NCBI RefSeq assembly: GCF_017308075.1
Contig: NZ_JAFKFX010000042.1
Span: 1 to 64,000, forward strand
DNA from: Allobosea sp.
GTDB taxonomy: Bacteria > Pseudomonadota > Alphaproteobacteria > Rhizobiales > Beijerinckiaceae
Length of the DNA: 64,000 nucleotides
Reading direction: 5' to 3'
Part shown: in pieces, positions 25,474 through 33,566 of the stretch
Numbering within the stretch: position 1 is the first letter of the stretch
Layout: each line of letters opens with the position of its first letter
The notes under the pieces: generated by a model
Told to the model about the DNA's origin: nothing
The model's database searches: none
The model's input: only the letters and a program-made list of their open reading frames with translations
Made by a program: the position numbers and the translations under genes

Positions 25474-25498
25474 AACGCGAGGCGCGCGTCTGCGTTCC
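25474..25498 (-). promoter_or_regulatory. EcfG promoter
   Basis: Minus strand: GGAAC, 16 bases, CGTT. It serves the two-gene operon 25439 to 24982. Confidence 0.75.
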
Positions 25499-25741
25499 CG
25501 CGCCGGCCGATCGATAAACTGCTCCAGGGCGGCAGCTAGCGACGTAGATTGGGTGCCCGCATTGCCGGAGTCACGAGCTTCTGGCCGTCCCGAGGCGGCT
25601 GAGCTGGCGCGTTGCGATCGGCTGGCCCGGCTGCTGGCCGGGGAAGAGCCAGCCGAGGGGCCGCTTCACCCGCCACCACTGCCGCAGGAGGCGAGCATGA
25701 CATAGCGGTCCTTGCGGCCCTTGCGGCGCCCAGCCCGCCTC

Positions 25742-25834
25742 GATCTAGCGGCCTATCCGCACCTGCCGAAGACGGCAGTGAAGACGACCTCGGCCGCCGA
25801 TTATGCCGTTCTCCTGCCTGGAGCGGCGGCATGA
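25742..25834 (+). pseudogene. istA 3' remnant
   Basis: Thirty codons read DLAAYPHLPKTAVKTTSAAD YAVLLPGAAA and stop at 25834, overlapping the istB ATG by 4 bases (ATGA). This is the normal spacing between istA and istB. Upstream frames are interrupted, so the transposase gene is gone. Confidence 0.5.
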
Positions 25835-26694
25835 CGGGCCCGGCGAAGGAGGTGATGCCGGCGGGCACCACCGCGGGAACGCCGCAGGTGCTGCTGGCCC
25901 ATCACCTCAAGCATCTGAAGCTGCCGACGGTCCTGCGCGAATACGACAAGGTCGCGCGGGAATGCGCCCGGGACGGCGTCGATCATCCCCGCTACCTGCT
26001 GCGGCTGGTCGAGCTCGAACTGATCGACCGGGAACGGCGCATGGTCGAGCGGCGGATCCGGGCGGCGCGGGTCCCGGCGGTGAAGAGCTTCGACACCTTC
26101 GACTTCACGGCGATCCCGAGCATCAACAAGATGCTCGTGCTGGAACTGGCGCGCTGCGGCTACATCCTGCGCCAGGAGAACATCATCGCGCTCGGCAACA
26201 GCGGCACGGGCAAGACCCATGTCGCGATCGCGCTCGGGCTGGCCGCCTGCCAGAAGGGCTTCTCCGTCGCCTTCACCACGGCGGCTTCGCTGGTCAGCCA
26301 GCTCCTCGAGGCCCGCGACGAGAAGCGCCTGCTCAGCCTCCAGCGCGAGTTGCAGGCGGTCAAGCTGCTGATCGTTGACGAGCTCGGCTATGTGCCGCTG
26401 TCGCCGACCGGCGCCGAGCTTCTGTTCGAGGTCTTCTCGCAGCGCTACGAGCGCGGCTCGACCATCGTCACCTCGAACCTGCCCTTCGAGGACTGGACCT
26501 CGGTCCTCGGGTCCGAGCGGCTGACCGGTGCGCTTCTCGACCGGCTGACCCACCACGTCAGCATCCTGGCCGTGAACGGCAACAGCTACCGCCTCAGGCA
26601 ATCCGCCGGCCGTCGCCGCGCCACCGCCGCGGCGGAGCAAAACCAGGCCACCGCCGACGAAGCCGATCCCGAAACCGGCGAGATCATCGCCTGA
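25831..26694 (+). CDS. istB: IS21-family helper ATPase IstB
   Basis: This 287-residue AAA+ ATPase has an N-terminal helical region (LLAHHLKHLKLPTVLREYDK), Walker A GNSGTGKTH, Walker B LLIVDELGYVP, sensor-1 TIVTSNLPFEDW, and Arg residues in GSERLTGALLDRLTHH. IstB assists IstA in target capture and transposition. The C-terminal 30 residues (RRRATAAAEQNQATADEADP ETGEI) are an ordinary variable tail. The ATG at 25831 overlaps the istA stop. Without IstA it cannot move this copy but could act on related elements. Confidence 0.85.
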   Translation: MTGPAKEVMPAGTTAGTPQVLLAHHLKHLKLPTVLREYDKVARECARDGVDHPRYLLRLVELELIDRERRMVERRIRAARVPAVKSFDTFDFTAIPSINKMLVLELARCGYILRQENIIALGNSGTGKTHVAIALGLAACQKGFSVAFTTAASLVSQLLEARDEKRLLSLQRELQAVKLLIVDELGYVPLSPTGAELLFEVFSQRYERGSTIVTSNLPFEDWTSVLGSERLTGALLDRLTHHVSILAVNGNSYRLRQSAGRRRATAAAEQNQATADEADPETGEIIA

Positions 26695-26712
26695 GCAATC
26701 CCGGCAGCGCGA

Positions 26713-26746
26713 TATGGCGAGGGCCCCGATCGGGGCCCTCGCCATA
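26713..26746. repeat. 34-bp perfect palindrome
   Basis: Two 17-bp arms, TATGGCGAGGGCCCCGA and its exact reverse complement, with no loop. It lies 19 bp after the istB stop inside the IS21 element. It can form a very stable hairpin and may end istB transcription or limit read-through into the element. Confidence 0.75.
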
Positions 26747-26836
26747 GCCGCCGCACGCTGGCCTGGAATCCGACCGTCGTTGACACAGTGGCCTTTGATC
26801 GGAGAACGTTCAACGCCCCAAAAACAAGTAGCTACC

Positions 26837-26872
26837 TTATGGTATGAATTATGGTAGGAATGATGGTATGAA
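26837..26872. repeat. Three tandem 12-bp repeats
   Basis: Units TTATGGTATGAA, TTATGGTAGGAA and TGATGGTATGAA lie head to tail between the IS21 end and the integrase stop. They are AT-rich in a GC-rich setting and could be arm-type integrase binding sites or simply a low-complexity tract. Confidence 0.6.
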
Positions 26873-26904
26873 TTGAAATCAGATGGCATTGTAAATATTT
26901 GATT

Positions 26905-28056
26905 TTATTTACTTATTGTCGTTATAGGTGCGTATCCCCTAGGGAGCGCCATTGCGGCCAAATGAGCCTGTTTTGTAAGGCTTTTTTCCTCCTCTTGTCC
27001 CACCTCGGAATCCGGTGGGACAATGATAGATCCAGCCTGAAGCTTCATCATCGCTGAATCCGCCATCTGCGGTTTGCGTGCTGCTCGGGTGTAGCGTTCC
27101 ACCTCCTCAAGGGTCCTGTGGCCGGTAACGGACATCAGCTCGTGGGCGGTCGCCTGGCTCTCTGCCAGCCTTGCCGCGATTGCCTTGCGCAGGCCGTGGG
27201 CGCGGCCAGGAACGCCGGCATCCTTGCATCGCTCGCGGAACCAATTGCCGAAGCCATTCGGTGTGAACGGCTCGCCATACTGCGTCTCTAGGAACGTTTC
27301 CTCACCGCACGGGCCGGCGGCGATAGCCTCGAGCAAGTGAGGATCTGCTGGGATATCGATATCTACCGGCGAGCGGTGCTCGTTCTTCGCCTGTGTGAAG
27401 CGAAGCCGGCCGTTCTGAATGTGCGAAGGTCCGAGCCGCACAGCATCCTCTCGGCGGCCTGCAGAGAAGTAGATCAACATCATTGCGAGCCGCGGCTTTG
27501 TGCCTAGCGGCCAACGCTTCTCAAAGCGCAAGACCTCCTCGACGGTCCACGAGTGATGGCCATTCGTCTTGTACTTCACAAGCTTTACGTCGCGGGCCGG
27601 ATTGGCGGCGGCCTCCTCAGCTTCGACGGCCCAGCTGAAAAGTGCCTTGAGTGCTTTCAGGCGCTGATTGGCCGCCCCCTTCTCGAGTTCGTCGCGCAGA
27701 CGCCTGACGTGCTTGGATTCCATGCGATCGACGGGGAGGCTGCCCTTAGTCTCGCAGACGAGATCCAGCGCCCGCTTGCGCCAAGCCCGAGTACTGGCAT
27801 CTAAGGCCTTGAATTCCGGGCTGGCGTAGTACTTCCCGCAAAGCTCGTGAAAGCTGCCCTTCACGGCCTTTTCAGTCGCGGAAGCCCTGCTTGGTGACTT
27901 GCCGGCGAGGGTGTCGCGGTACGCTTCCCAGAACGCGTCGGAGCCGTACTCATGTGCCAACCGAACCTTCGGTTTCCCAGGCACGCGGACATACCACCGC
28001 ACATTGCCGTGCCGGTCCACATCCTTGCTGAGCCGAGGAGGGTTTGGACGGGGCAT
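26905..28056 (-). CDS. Tyrosine recombinase (phage/island integrase)
   Basis: This 383-residue integrase has an N-terminal arm-binding region (HGNVRWYVRVPGKPKVRL) and a SAM-like core-binding domain (about 95-165). In the catalytic domain (about 170-345) the first Arg is in YFSAGRREDAVRL, a Lys in TQAKNEHRS, His-x-x-Arg in AHGLRKAIAARL, His in VTGHRTLEEV, and the nucleophile Tyr in ERYTRAARK. The start overlaps the excisionase stop (TAATG), showing co-expression. A 17-bp sequence inside its last codons is repeated at 37644, so the gene end may contain one attachment core. Confidence 0.85.
   Translation of the reverse strand: MPRPNPPRLSKDVDRHGNVRWYVRVPGKPKVRLAHEYGSDAFWEAYRDTLAGKSPSRASATEKAVKGSFHELCGKYYASPEFKALDASTRAWRKRALDLVCETKGSLPVDRMESKHVRRLRDELEKGAANQRLKALKALFSWAVEAEEAAANPARDVKLVKYKTNGHHSWTVEEVLRFEKRWPLGTKPRLAMMLIYFSAGRREDAVRLGPSHIQNGRLRFTQAKNEHRSPVDIDIPADPHLLEAIAAGPCGEETFLETQYGEPFTPNGFGNWFRERCKDAGVPGRAHGLRKAIAARLAESQATAHELMSVTGHRTLEEVERYTRAARKPQMADSAMMKLQAGSIIVPPDSEVGQEEEKSLTKQAHLAAMALPRGYAPITTISK
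26935..26951 (+). repeat. Putative attachment-site core, copy 1
   Basis: TCCCCTAGGGAGCGCCA, identical and in the same orientation to 37644-37660. It ends in CCA and can be read as the last 17 bases of a tRNA (T-stem CCCCT, acceptor AGGGAGC, discriminator G, CCA), but no tRNA body precedes it. It lies inside the 3' end of the integrase gene. Confidence 0.55.
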
Positions 28057-28307
28057 TAGGCGACATCATCCCATGGGTTAGTGTCAGGCGGAGCGCTCCG
28101 GTAGGGCAGGCATTCAAACGCGGCGTCCAAGTCGCGCGCGTCCCAAATCGTGCGCTTGTTGATCACGCGAGGAGAGGGCGCGCGGCCATCGCGCACAAGT
28201 TCGTCGAAGAGGGACGCTGAGATGCCGAAGTAGAACGCCGCTTCCACGCGCGAGAGCCCCCGCGGCATGAAGCCGTGACTGCGTCGATTGTCATTGGCTG
28301 GCTGCAT
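28056..28307 (-). CDS. AlpA/excisionase-like DNA-binding protein
   Basis: About 83 residues from the ATG at 28307. A MerR/AlpA-type winged helix-turn-helix (GLSRVEAAFYFGISASLFDE LVRDGR) is followed by a wing (SPRVINKRTIWDARDLDAAF). Proteins of this type, placed directly before and overlapping an integrase gene, usually act as excisionase or integrase regulator. The open frame extends to 28409, but that part is not family-like and overlaps the upstream region of the DUF1236 gene. Confidence 0.75.
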   Translation of the reverse strand: MQPANDNRRSHGFMPRGLSRVEAAFYFGISASLFDELVRDGRAPSPRVINKRTIWDARDLDAAFECLPYRSAPPDTNPWDDVA

Positions 28308-28463
28308 TCGAGGTTCCACGGCGGGCGAATGCCCTCTAAAGGGGGAGTGGTTACATGGCGAAGTCAAGCGCTGGCTGCCTATGACCCGGTTCACACAATT
28401 GATTGTCAAGCAGCAGCAGTATCTGCCGCTCGGATTTTGCGCGCCGCCTATCCCGGTCTCGCC

Positions 28464-28488
28464 GGAACCTCATCGCCGCATCCAAGTT
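28464..28488 (+). promoter_or_regulatory. Imperfect EcfG-type promoter
   Basis: GGAAC, 16 bases, AGTT, 34 bp before the DUF1236 gene. The -10 differs from [CG]GTT by one base. Confidence 0.35.
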
Positions 28489-28521
28489 GCTTCATCGAGC
28501 ACGCAACTTGGGAGATCGGTC

Positions 28522-28917
28522 ATGAAAAAACTCGCTTTCGCGTTTGCGTTAGTCGCACTGCCCGCCATGGCGTTCGCACAGAATTCCGGTGTCGTCGTCC
28601 GTGATCCAACTGGCGGCTCAACGCGCGATCCAGCGCTCGGCGTCGGCACTGTTGAGGCTCCCCTGAGGCGCGATCCAGCGGGCGGGGTGATGATCGACGA
28701 CACGCCGCGATTCCGAGCCTACATAGTTGAGCAGCGCGTCCCGTCCTACACGTACGCCGAGCCGATGGCGGTCGGCGCCGTGCTGCCGCAGCAGGGCGTA
28801 GTCTATCGCGACTTACCTGCCGAGTTCGGCCCGCAGGGTTATAGCTACACGGTGGTGAACGGCCGCACCGTTCTGGTGGAGCCTGGCACCCGGCGCATCG
28901 TCCAGATCATCAACTGA
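28522..28917 (+). CDS. Secreted DUF1236-type protein
   Basis: This 131-residue protein has a signal peptide (MKKLAFAFALVALPAMAFA). A repeat-containing middle follows (VRDPTGGSTRDPALGVGT, EAPLRRDPAGGVM) and a C-terminal DUF1236-like segment (PQQGVVYRDLPAEFGPQGYS YTVVNGRTVLVEPGTRRIV). Such periplasmic proteins are very common in Hyphomicrobiales and of unknown function. It is an unusual passenger next to the integrase and may be cargo of the integrative element. Confidence 0.75.
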   Translation: MKKLAFAFALVALPAMAFAQNSGVVVRDPTGGSTRDPALGVGTVEAPLRRDPAGGVMIDDTPRFRAYIVEQRVPSYTYAEPMAVGAVLPQQGVVYRDLPAEFGPQGYSYTVVNGRTVLVEPGTRRIVQIIN

Positions 28918-29195
28918 TCCCGCTCCGGCGTTACAGGGGGCGGACGGGGCGGCCGAGCACAATCCTCGCTTTGTTCGCTCCGTCCACGCTAGGCAGGCGC
29001 CATTGCTAACCCACCTTGCGATGACGGGCGTTCGCGGCACTGCGGCAATGGTGTTCGAACGGACGCTGGCCGCGAATCTCAGGCGGCGCCGCAATTCAGC
29101 CGGAATCGGGGAGCCCGCTAGCGGGCGCCACAGTGATGCGGCAGCGGACGCCGGGTCGTGCAAGTGCCCCCAGCCCCCATGCGACCCGGCGTCTA

Positions 29196-29615
29196 TCAAG
29201 CCGCAGCCGGCTTGTCGTCCCGCTCGAATAGGTACTGTTTGACGACGTTCCGCGGCTCGCCAATGGCCTTGTGGGCCTGCACCCCGATCTTCACGCGGAA
29301 CGGCTTGAAATGGAGGTCCGTGCTCCACTCCGGCGCCAGCACGCCCGTCGCGCGTCGCAAGCCCGCGAAATCGCGCTGGCCGATCTCCTGCGCCGTCTCG
29401 TTCTGGTTCTCCAGATTGTAGTTCAGATAGTAGGGCTGCCCGTCGTACTCGCCGCCAACGAACTGAGCCTTGCAGGCTAGAAGCATGCCGGTGCCATTAG
29501 CGTTCGGCCGGTAATCGCTCTCTACGATCTCGAGGGTGTATTCACCTGCCGGAAGCGGCATGTAGCCGCTGCTGGGGACGGCGTTGGGGTTGAAGCTGTA
29601 TGCGATGCTGGCCAT
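29196..29615 (-). CDS. DUF669-family phage protein
   Basis: A 139-residue protein (MASIAYSFNPNAVPSSGYMP, LPAGEYTLEIVESDYRPNAN, GEYDGQPYYLNYNLENQNET AQEIGQRDF). This matches the DUF669 family, found in phage and island replication modules and probably binding single-stranded DNA or replication proteins. The ATG at 29615 is chosen by homology to the family start. It is transcribed divergently from the XRE repressor across the 115-bp region with three candidate operator repeats. Confidence 0.75.
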   Translation of the reverse strand: MASIAYSFNPNAVPSSGYMPLPAGEYTLEIVESDYRPNANGTGMLLACKAQFVGGEYDGQPYYLNYNLENQNETAQEIGQRDFAGLRRATGVLAPEWSTDLHFKPFRVKIGVQAHKAIGEPRNVVKQYLFERDDKPAAA

Positions 29616-29635
29616 GGCGGCGCTCCTTGAGTGAA

Positions 29636-29700
29636 CCAAATGCGTTCGCCTGAGCAAAATGAATTCACCATGGTCCCATGTCAACCAAAATAGTTCGCCT
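29636..29700. promoter_or_regulatory. Three similar half-sites between DUF669 and XRE genes (candidate operators)
   Basis: CCAAATGCGTTCGCCT (TTC at 29645), GCAAAATGAATTCACC (29664) and CCAAAATAGTTCGCCT (29694) share the pattern CAAAAT-N-GTTCGCC in the same orientation, 19 and 30 bp apart. Placement in the divergent promoter region fits binding by the XRE protein. Confidence 0.5.
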
Positions 29701-29730
29701 TGTTTGATTCAGTTCTGCTATAAACGCGGC

Positions 29731-30159
29731 ATGATCACGAGAGAGCAATGTCGGGCCGCGCGCGGCCTCCTTGATTGGTCGCAAAGCCGGCTCGCAGAGG
29801 CGGCCAGCGTAGGCCTGTCGACCATCAGACAGTTTGAGGGCGGAACCCGTCAGCCGATCCCAAACAACCTCGCCGCCATTCGAGCCGCTATTGAGGCCGC
29901 AGGCGTCCAGTTCCTGGCTGGCGGCCAAGCGGCTACGGGCAACGGAGTCGCTCTGCGCACATCCCCACGACACGTGGCCACCCAAGGCGAAATGCAGGCC
30001 AGCGCGGACCATGCCCGATTTCAGGCTGCAGAGGCCGTAGACGAAGCTCTAATCGGCTCGGACGCCACCGCGGAACAGAAGGCCGAGCGCCGTGGAGCGC
30101 TTACGGACGAGTCCGAGATGATCGGGCAGGCTCGCGGCAAGCCCAGCTCCGACAAATAG
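29731..30159 (+). CDS. XRE-family helix-turn-helix regulator
   Basis: A 142-residue protein. An N-terminal HTH (MITREQCRAARGLLDWSQSR LAEAASVGLSTIRQFEGGTR) is followed by an island-typical extension (AAIRAAIEAAGVQFLAGG) and a charged C-terminal tail with RGALTDESEM. This is the common prophage/ICE repressor form and likely controls the divergent DUF669 operon. The start is the ATG at 29731, where homology begins. Confidence 0.8.
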   Translation: MITREQCRAARGLLDWSQSRLAEAASVGLSTIRQFEGGTRQPIPNNLAAIRAAIEAAGVQFLAGGQAATGNGVALRTSPRHVATQGEMQASADHARFQAAEAVDEALIGSDATAEQKAERRGALTDESEMIGQARGKPSSDK

Positions 30160-30281
30160 TGAGGATTGATGGAGGCTACTTGGGCTTTAGCAGGCGGTTG
30201 AACATCTCGGTAATCGGGTTGTGAGGGCTTCGGGGACGGGCGGAGAGTTCGGCCTGCCCGGCCAATCAATCTGCGCCTCGC

Positions 30282-30611
30282 CTATAACCCGCTCCCGGTC
30301 GTCCATGCCGCGAACTCGATATTGCGGATCACGCCTGCTGTTTTCAGCTGGTTTAAGATGCCGGTGTACGTGTCCGCGTACCTCCGAATGTCGTTCAGCG
30401 CCGAGCCGACAGCTACGCCGGCGAAAACGCCTGCGACGCGTTTGCCAAGCGCGCTGAGCGAGCCGCCGACGGACTTTTCCATCGCCGAAGCGCGATCTTC
30501 TAATTGTTTAAAGAGGCGAAACGCCTGGGAGTTTTGCTTCTTGAGGGCGTTGCTGAACTGGGTAGCCTGGACCTCTAAGAGGAGGCTCAATTTTTCTACG
30601 TCGACTGCCAT
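30282..30611 (-). pseudogene. Phage tail tape-measure protein, N-terminal fragment
   Basis: About 109 residues start MAVDVEKLSLLLEVQATQFS and continue KKQNSQAFRLFKQLEDRASA, GKRVAGVFAGVAVGSALNDI RRYADTYTGILNQLKTAG. This is the usual N-terminus of tape-measure proteins, which run to many hundreds of residues. The frame ends after 109 residues and no continuation is seen, so the gene is truncated. It is the only structural phage gene trace in the element. Confidence 0.6.
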
Positions 30612-30785
30612 GAATTTTCCCGCGCCGCGGCGCTAATCAAGACCGATCGGCGCCCGGCCGGCGGGCCTTCCGGTTGCAGTGCCAGGCTGCGGGCCAGATC
30701 TTGAGGCCTAAAGGCCAATAAAGGTTGTTAACCAATGAGTTTATCGATAGCATAAAGGCTCCCGCGTTCAGTACAGGAGAGCCAG

Positions 30786-30989
30786 ATGCATCCGATTTTA
30801 GTGAAATGTCCCCAGACGGGACGTTCGGTCGAGACCGGCCTCCGCACGACAAAAGCCAGCTTCGACGCACTCAGCATTCGACGAGTACTGACATGCCCGG
30901 ACTGTGGGCGCGATCATGCTTGGTCATGTGAGGAAGCATTTCTTGGCGAGGAGGAGTTGCGAGGACGCGGAGCCCTGAAGGCGGCTTAG
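30786..30989 (+). CDS. Small zinc-ribbon-like protein
   Basis: A 67-residue protein (MHPILVKCPQTGRSVETGLR, RVLTCPDCGRDHAWSCEEAF). Cys in KCP, paired Cys in TCPDCG and a downstream Cys/His could bind one zinc ion. Small proteins of this form are frequent in Hyphomicrobiales genomes and unassigned. A strong rho-independent terminator 14 bp after the stop supports the gene. Confidence 0.6.
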   Translation: MHPILVKCPQTGRSVETGLRTTKASFDALSIRRVLTCPDCGRDHAWSCEEAFLGEEELRGRGALKAA

Positions 30990-31002
30990 TTCCCGCGCGG
31001 CT

Positions 31003-31039
31003 AAGCCGGCGCGGCTGTCTTGGAACGCGCCGGCTTTTT
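31003..31039 (+). terminator. Rho-independent terminator
   Basis: A 9-bp GC stem (GCCGGCGCG, 31005-31013, with CGCGCCGGC, 31026-31034) and a 12-base loop, followed by TTTTT. It ends the zinc-ribbon gene on the plus strand. Confidence 0.85.
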
Positions 31040-31283
31040 ATCGAAACGTCGCCTCTTGCCACGGCTCGGGCAGTCCGAGCCGGCTGGCTTCAGCCAGCGC
31101 CCATAGGCGGTGACGAAGCCAGAATTCGCGCCGGTCCTCGAAGCGCTGATCTCCGCCGATCCAGCCGGCCTCGGCGCAATGGCCGAGCAGGCCCCAGAAA
31201 CTGGGCTCGCCGCGCAACCAGCGCCGGGCCAATTGTGACAGTTCGGCACCCCTGCGGCGCGTTCGCCGTGCTCTCACCGGCAT
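31038..31283 (-). CDS. Hypothetical phage-type protein
   Basis: An 81-residue, Arg/Trp-rich protein (MPVRARRTRRRGAELSQLAR, PSFWGLLGHCAEAGWIGGDQ, REFWLRHRLWALAEASRLGL PEPW). It overlaps the upstream gene by 10 bp on the same strand, like packed phage genes. No domain is recognised. Confidence 0.4.
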   Translation of the reverse strand: MPVRARRTRRRGAELSQLARRWLRGEPSFWGLLGHCAEAGWIGGDQRFEDRREFWLRHRLWALAEASRLGLPEPWQEATFR

Positions 31284-31552
31284 CGCCTGCGCCTCCCAAC
31301 AGCAGGTCCGAACTCACGTTCTGCCCAGATGGGACGCTCGGGTGGCGCGAATCCGCGATGGACCGAGTCGATGTGCGCGATCACCGCCTCGCCGATCTCG
31401 CGCCAAACTTGCGCAGCGATGGGTGCTGCCGTCTCTTCCGTCAGGCCGATGGCAGCCAGTTCATCGAAATAGTCAGCCCCGCATTGGAAATAGTCGGACC
31501 AAGCCGCAACGTCGCTGGCCCTAGCCTTTGATCTGCGCCTACGTACCGGCAT
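31274..31552 (-). CDS. Hypothetical phage-type protein
   Basis: A 92-residue protein with a helical, acidic core (AAWSDYFQCGADYFDELAAI, EETAAPIAAQVWREIGEAVI AHID) and basic ends. Its start touches the stop of the small-terminase-like gene (1-bp overlap), so it belongs to the same minus-strand operon. Its function is not recognised. Confidence 0.45.
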   Translation of the reverse strand: MPVRRRRSKARASDVAAWSDYFQCGADYFDELAAIGLTEETAAPIAAQVWREIGEAVIAHIDSVHRGFAPPERPIWAEREFGPAVGRRRRCR

Positions 31553-31905
31553 CAGCGCCTCCCGCCGTAATCTGCCGTCCGCGCCATGCGGGGGGCTTCG
31601 GGGGCATCCACGCCGTCCAAACTGATCTCTCTCAAGAGCCTCGCTAGAACGATCTTATGGTCACGCTCGATCGCGATTTCCGGCCGTGCTTTCGGCTGGT
31701 CAAATCGATCAAGGTACGTCATTCCCTGCGCATCGATGATCTCACGCGCCGCGCACACTCGGTCCCAGCTTTCTGCCGCCAAAACCAGCAATTTAAAGTG
31801 ATGTTCTTCGAGATCGAAGTCTTTCAGAACGGATTTTACCCATGTTTGAGTGGGCTTTCGCAGGTGTTTTGGCACCCGGAACGCCGGTGAATCCTTGTCT
31901 GACAA
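31552..31905 (-). CDS. P27-like phage terminase small subunit
   Basis: A 117-residue protein (FRVPKHLRKPTQTWVKSVLK, DFDLEEHHFKLLVLAAESWD RV, then AIERDHKIVLARLLREISLD). The mixed helical pattern, with two helices flanking a linker and an E-x-x-H-x-K-x-x-L-L-x-E-L-D-like C-terminal helix, matches the P27 family of small terminases, which recognise phage pac/cos DNA. No large terminase follows, which is a hallmark of a satellite or of decay. Confidence 0.65.
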   Translation of the reverse strand: MSDKDSPAFRVPKHLRKPTQTWVKSVLKDFDLEEHHFKLLVLAAESWDRVCAAREIIDAQGMTYLDRFDQPKARPEIAIERDHKIVLARLLREISLDGVDAPEAPRMARTADYGGRR

Positions 31906-32014
31906 GGGTTACTCCAGATTTTTATTTGAACCGGGGCAGAGCGGTTGCGCGTTGTGGAGCCCGACCGTTCCAAGGACCGGTCGGGCTGAGACTTCGGAGG
32001 CACCCCCGCCCCGG

Positions 32015-32269
32015 TCACCCGAGCACCCGGCGGGCCTCCGCCTGCTCCACCGTCAGTGCGCGGAGGTTCCGGGCAGACGTGCGTCCGTCGCGGTCCGTCA
32101 TCACGTCGTACACGAACTCATCACCCAGCATCGGCTCGCGCCGGTCAGGCATGTTGTTCAGGTGGACAAAGTTTCCGCGACACTCTCGGTTCGCGTGATC
32201 AGAAATGCGGCCAAAGCCACGCTGATAGTTCCAATATGTAATCTGGCCAGTTGCCACTAAGTACCTCAA
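32015..32269 (-). CDS. Cold-shock-domain-like protein
   Basis: An 84-residue protein. QITYWNYQRGFGRISDHANR corresponds to the RNP1 region of CspA-like OB folds (KGFGFI is RGFGRI here). FVHLNNM matches RNP2, and GDEFVYDVMTDRDGRTSARN LRAL matches the last strands. It has a short insertion and a C-terminal extension compared with CspA. It probably binds single-stranded nucleic acid in the element's own program. Confidence 0.65.
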   Translation of the reverse strand: MRYLVATGQITYWNYQRGFGRISDHANRECRGNFVHLNNMPDRREPMLGDEFVYDVMTDRDGRTSARNLRALTVEQAEARRVLG

Positions 32270-32415
32270 TTCAAATGCATAACCGCCGCCACTGCATGCC
32301 GAAGCACGGGGTCTCAGCGGCGGCGGGCTCAGCGGTCGCGTCGGCTAACAGGAGCCAGGGGGCACCGACGCGACCTTGTCCGACTGAGCTAGCCGGTCTT
32401 TCACGCCCCCAAACT

Positions 32416-32438
32416 GTAGGGGCGCCCGAAGGCGCCCC
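32416..32438 (-). terminator. Hairpin terminator with UUCG tetraloop
   Basis: Read on the minus strand: GGGGCGCC, loop TTCG, GGCGCCCC (32438-32419), starting 6 bp after the stop of the gene at 32445. The loop is exceptionally stable, although the following T tract is weak. Confidence 0.6.
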
Positions 32439-32444
32439 ATTGCG

Positions 32445-32984
32445 TCAGGCCACCAGATCGCCATGAATAAAGGCGTCGGGCCGGAACACAGCGAGGGCCA
32501 GCCGCTCTTCGATCCGGATCACGTAGCGGGCCGGTTGGGTGCCCAGCAGGTCCGCGAAGTGCGCGTTGCTGACCGCCACGTCCTCATCCGTCATATCCGA
32601 GCCGCCCAGCGCGACGTCGGTTTCCTCTCGCGTGCCGAGCATCGCACCGGCTCGCATGCGGCGCCGATATACCTCGACCTTCGTGGTGCTGCCGGGCTGG
32701 AGGCGCTGAGTCCATTCCGTCTGCGTTCCGTCCGAGAAGCGCAGCTTGCCGATGCGGACGATCTGGCCTTTGGCGTTGCGCTCGACGTCGTCCGCCTCAA
32801 CCTGCTCCATCATGTACTTGACGGACGGCGTGACGAGGACCTTCCGCTCGTGGCGCAGCGCTCTGACCTCGTCGGTATTGGCGTTCGTATTCGCGGCTAT
32901 GGTCGTCCAGTTCGATCCAACAGGCTGATACGGCCCTTCCGGGCGATTGCGATACGCCCAAAGCGCCTTGAAATTGGTGTTCAT
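32445..32984 (-). CDS. Hypothetical element protein
   Basis: A 179-residue soluble protein from the ATG at 32984 (MNTNFKALWAYRNRPEGPYQ, RALRHERKVLVTPSVKYMME, RFSDGTQTEWTQRLQPGSTT, then TDEDVAVSNAHFADLLGTQP). No family is recognised. It is flanked by a clear terminator and lies in the phage-like gene set. The longer frame starting at 33041 adds 19 residues without support. Confidence 0.5.
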   Translation of the reverse strand: MNTNFKALWAYRNRPEGPYQPVGSNWTTIAANTNANTDEVRALRHERKVLVTPSVKYMMEQVEADDVERNAKGQIVRIGKLRFSDGTQTEWTQRLQPGSTTKVEVYRRRMRAGAMLGTREETDVALGGSDMTDEDVAVSNAHFADLLGTQPARYVIRIEERLALAVFRPDAFIHGDLVA

Positions 32985-33566
32985 GTCGTTCCCTAAGCAG
33001 ATTAAAGACGGCGCTTGCTGCGCTCTTGGTATTGAATGCATTTTCTCGGCCCAGAGCGGGCCGCTGGCGGCTATTTGGAAGTATTTGGTAGGCAGATAGC
33101 CAAACTAGGCAGAAGCCGCACAGCGGCTTGCTAAGCCCTGATGTCAGAAGGGTGCGTTTCGATGCCCTGCGGCCGTCTTACAAAATTTAGTCCCGCGGAG
33201 CGGAGAGCGTCAAGGATTGGTGTATGCGCCTGACCGCAGCACGACATCTGGTAGGTAGATGTGGCTTTCGTAGGGAATTTTCACGCGATCCGGCAAACTT
33301 ATTTCTACTGTCGCTGCATTGCCACAGAGGCCTTCCCCGCGATCGAATTCAAAAAATCAAAGCCACGAATTTAGTTGCGCGTGCGAACAGGGCAGGTTCG
33401 GCGGTTTGGCCGTTGAGCTAGCGATGATCGACGCCCCCGCCCGGCTGCCCTACGAATATCCTTGCTATTCGCCATGAAAGGGCGCCTCCTATAAAGGCAG
33501 TTGTCTCCTTGCTTATGGATATGACCGCGTGCGGCATCAGTTGATGTCGCCAAGCGGAGACACTTA
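32985..33566. other. Intergenic, 582 bp
   Basis: No convincing gene on either strand. Short frames here have skewed composition. It presumably holds the promoters of the divergent genes at 32984 and 33567. No inverted repeat or sigma motif stands out. Confidence 0.3.

Larger units (their letters stand above)
25742..26785 (+). mobile_element. IS21-family element remnant (istB intact, istA lost)
   Basis: The element keeps the last 30 codons of an istA-like frame, an apparently complete istB and a right end. A sequence TGTCAACGACGGTCGG read leftward from 26785 looks like the terminal repeat. The left end and nearly all of istA are missing: between 25499 and 25741 no transposase frame can be followed. 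A 34-bp palindrome lies between istB and the right end. The element lies between the stress block and the integrative element, with its right end about 120 bp from the integrase stop. Confidence 0.65.

Noticed and set aside
25801-26889. 362-codon minus-strand frame opposite istB
   Set aside because: Compositional shadow of istB; no domain, no ribosome binding site, and it contains the palindrome and tandem repeats.
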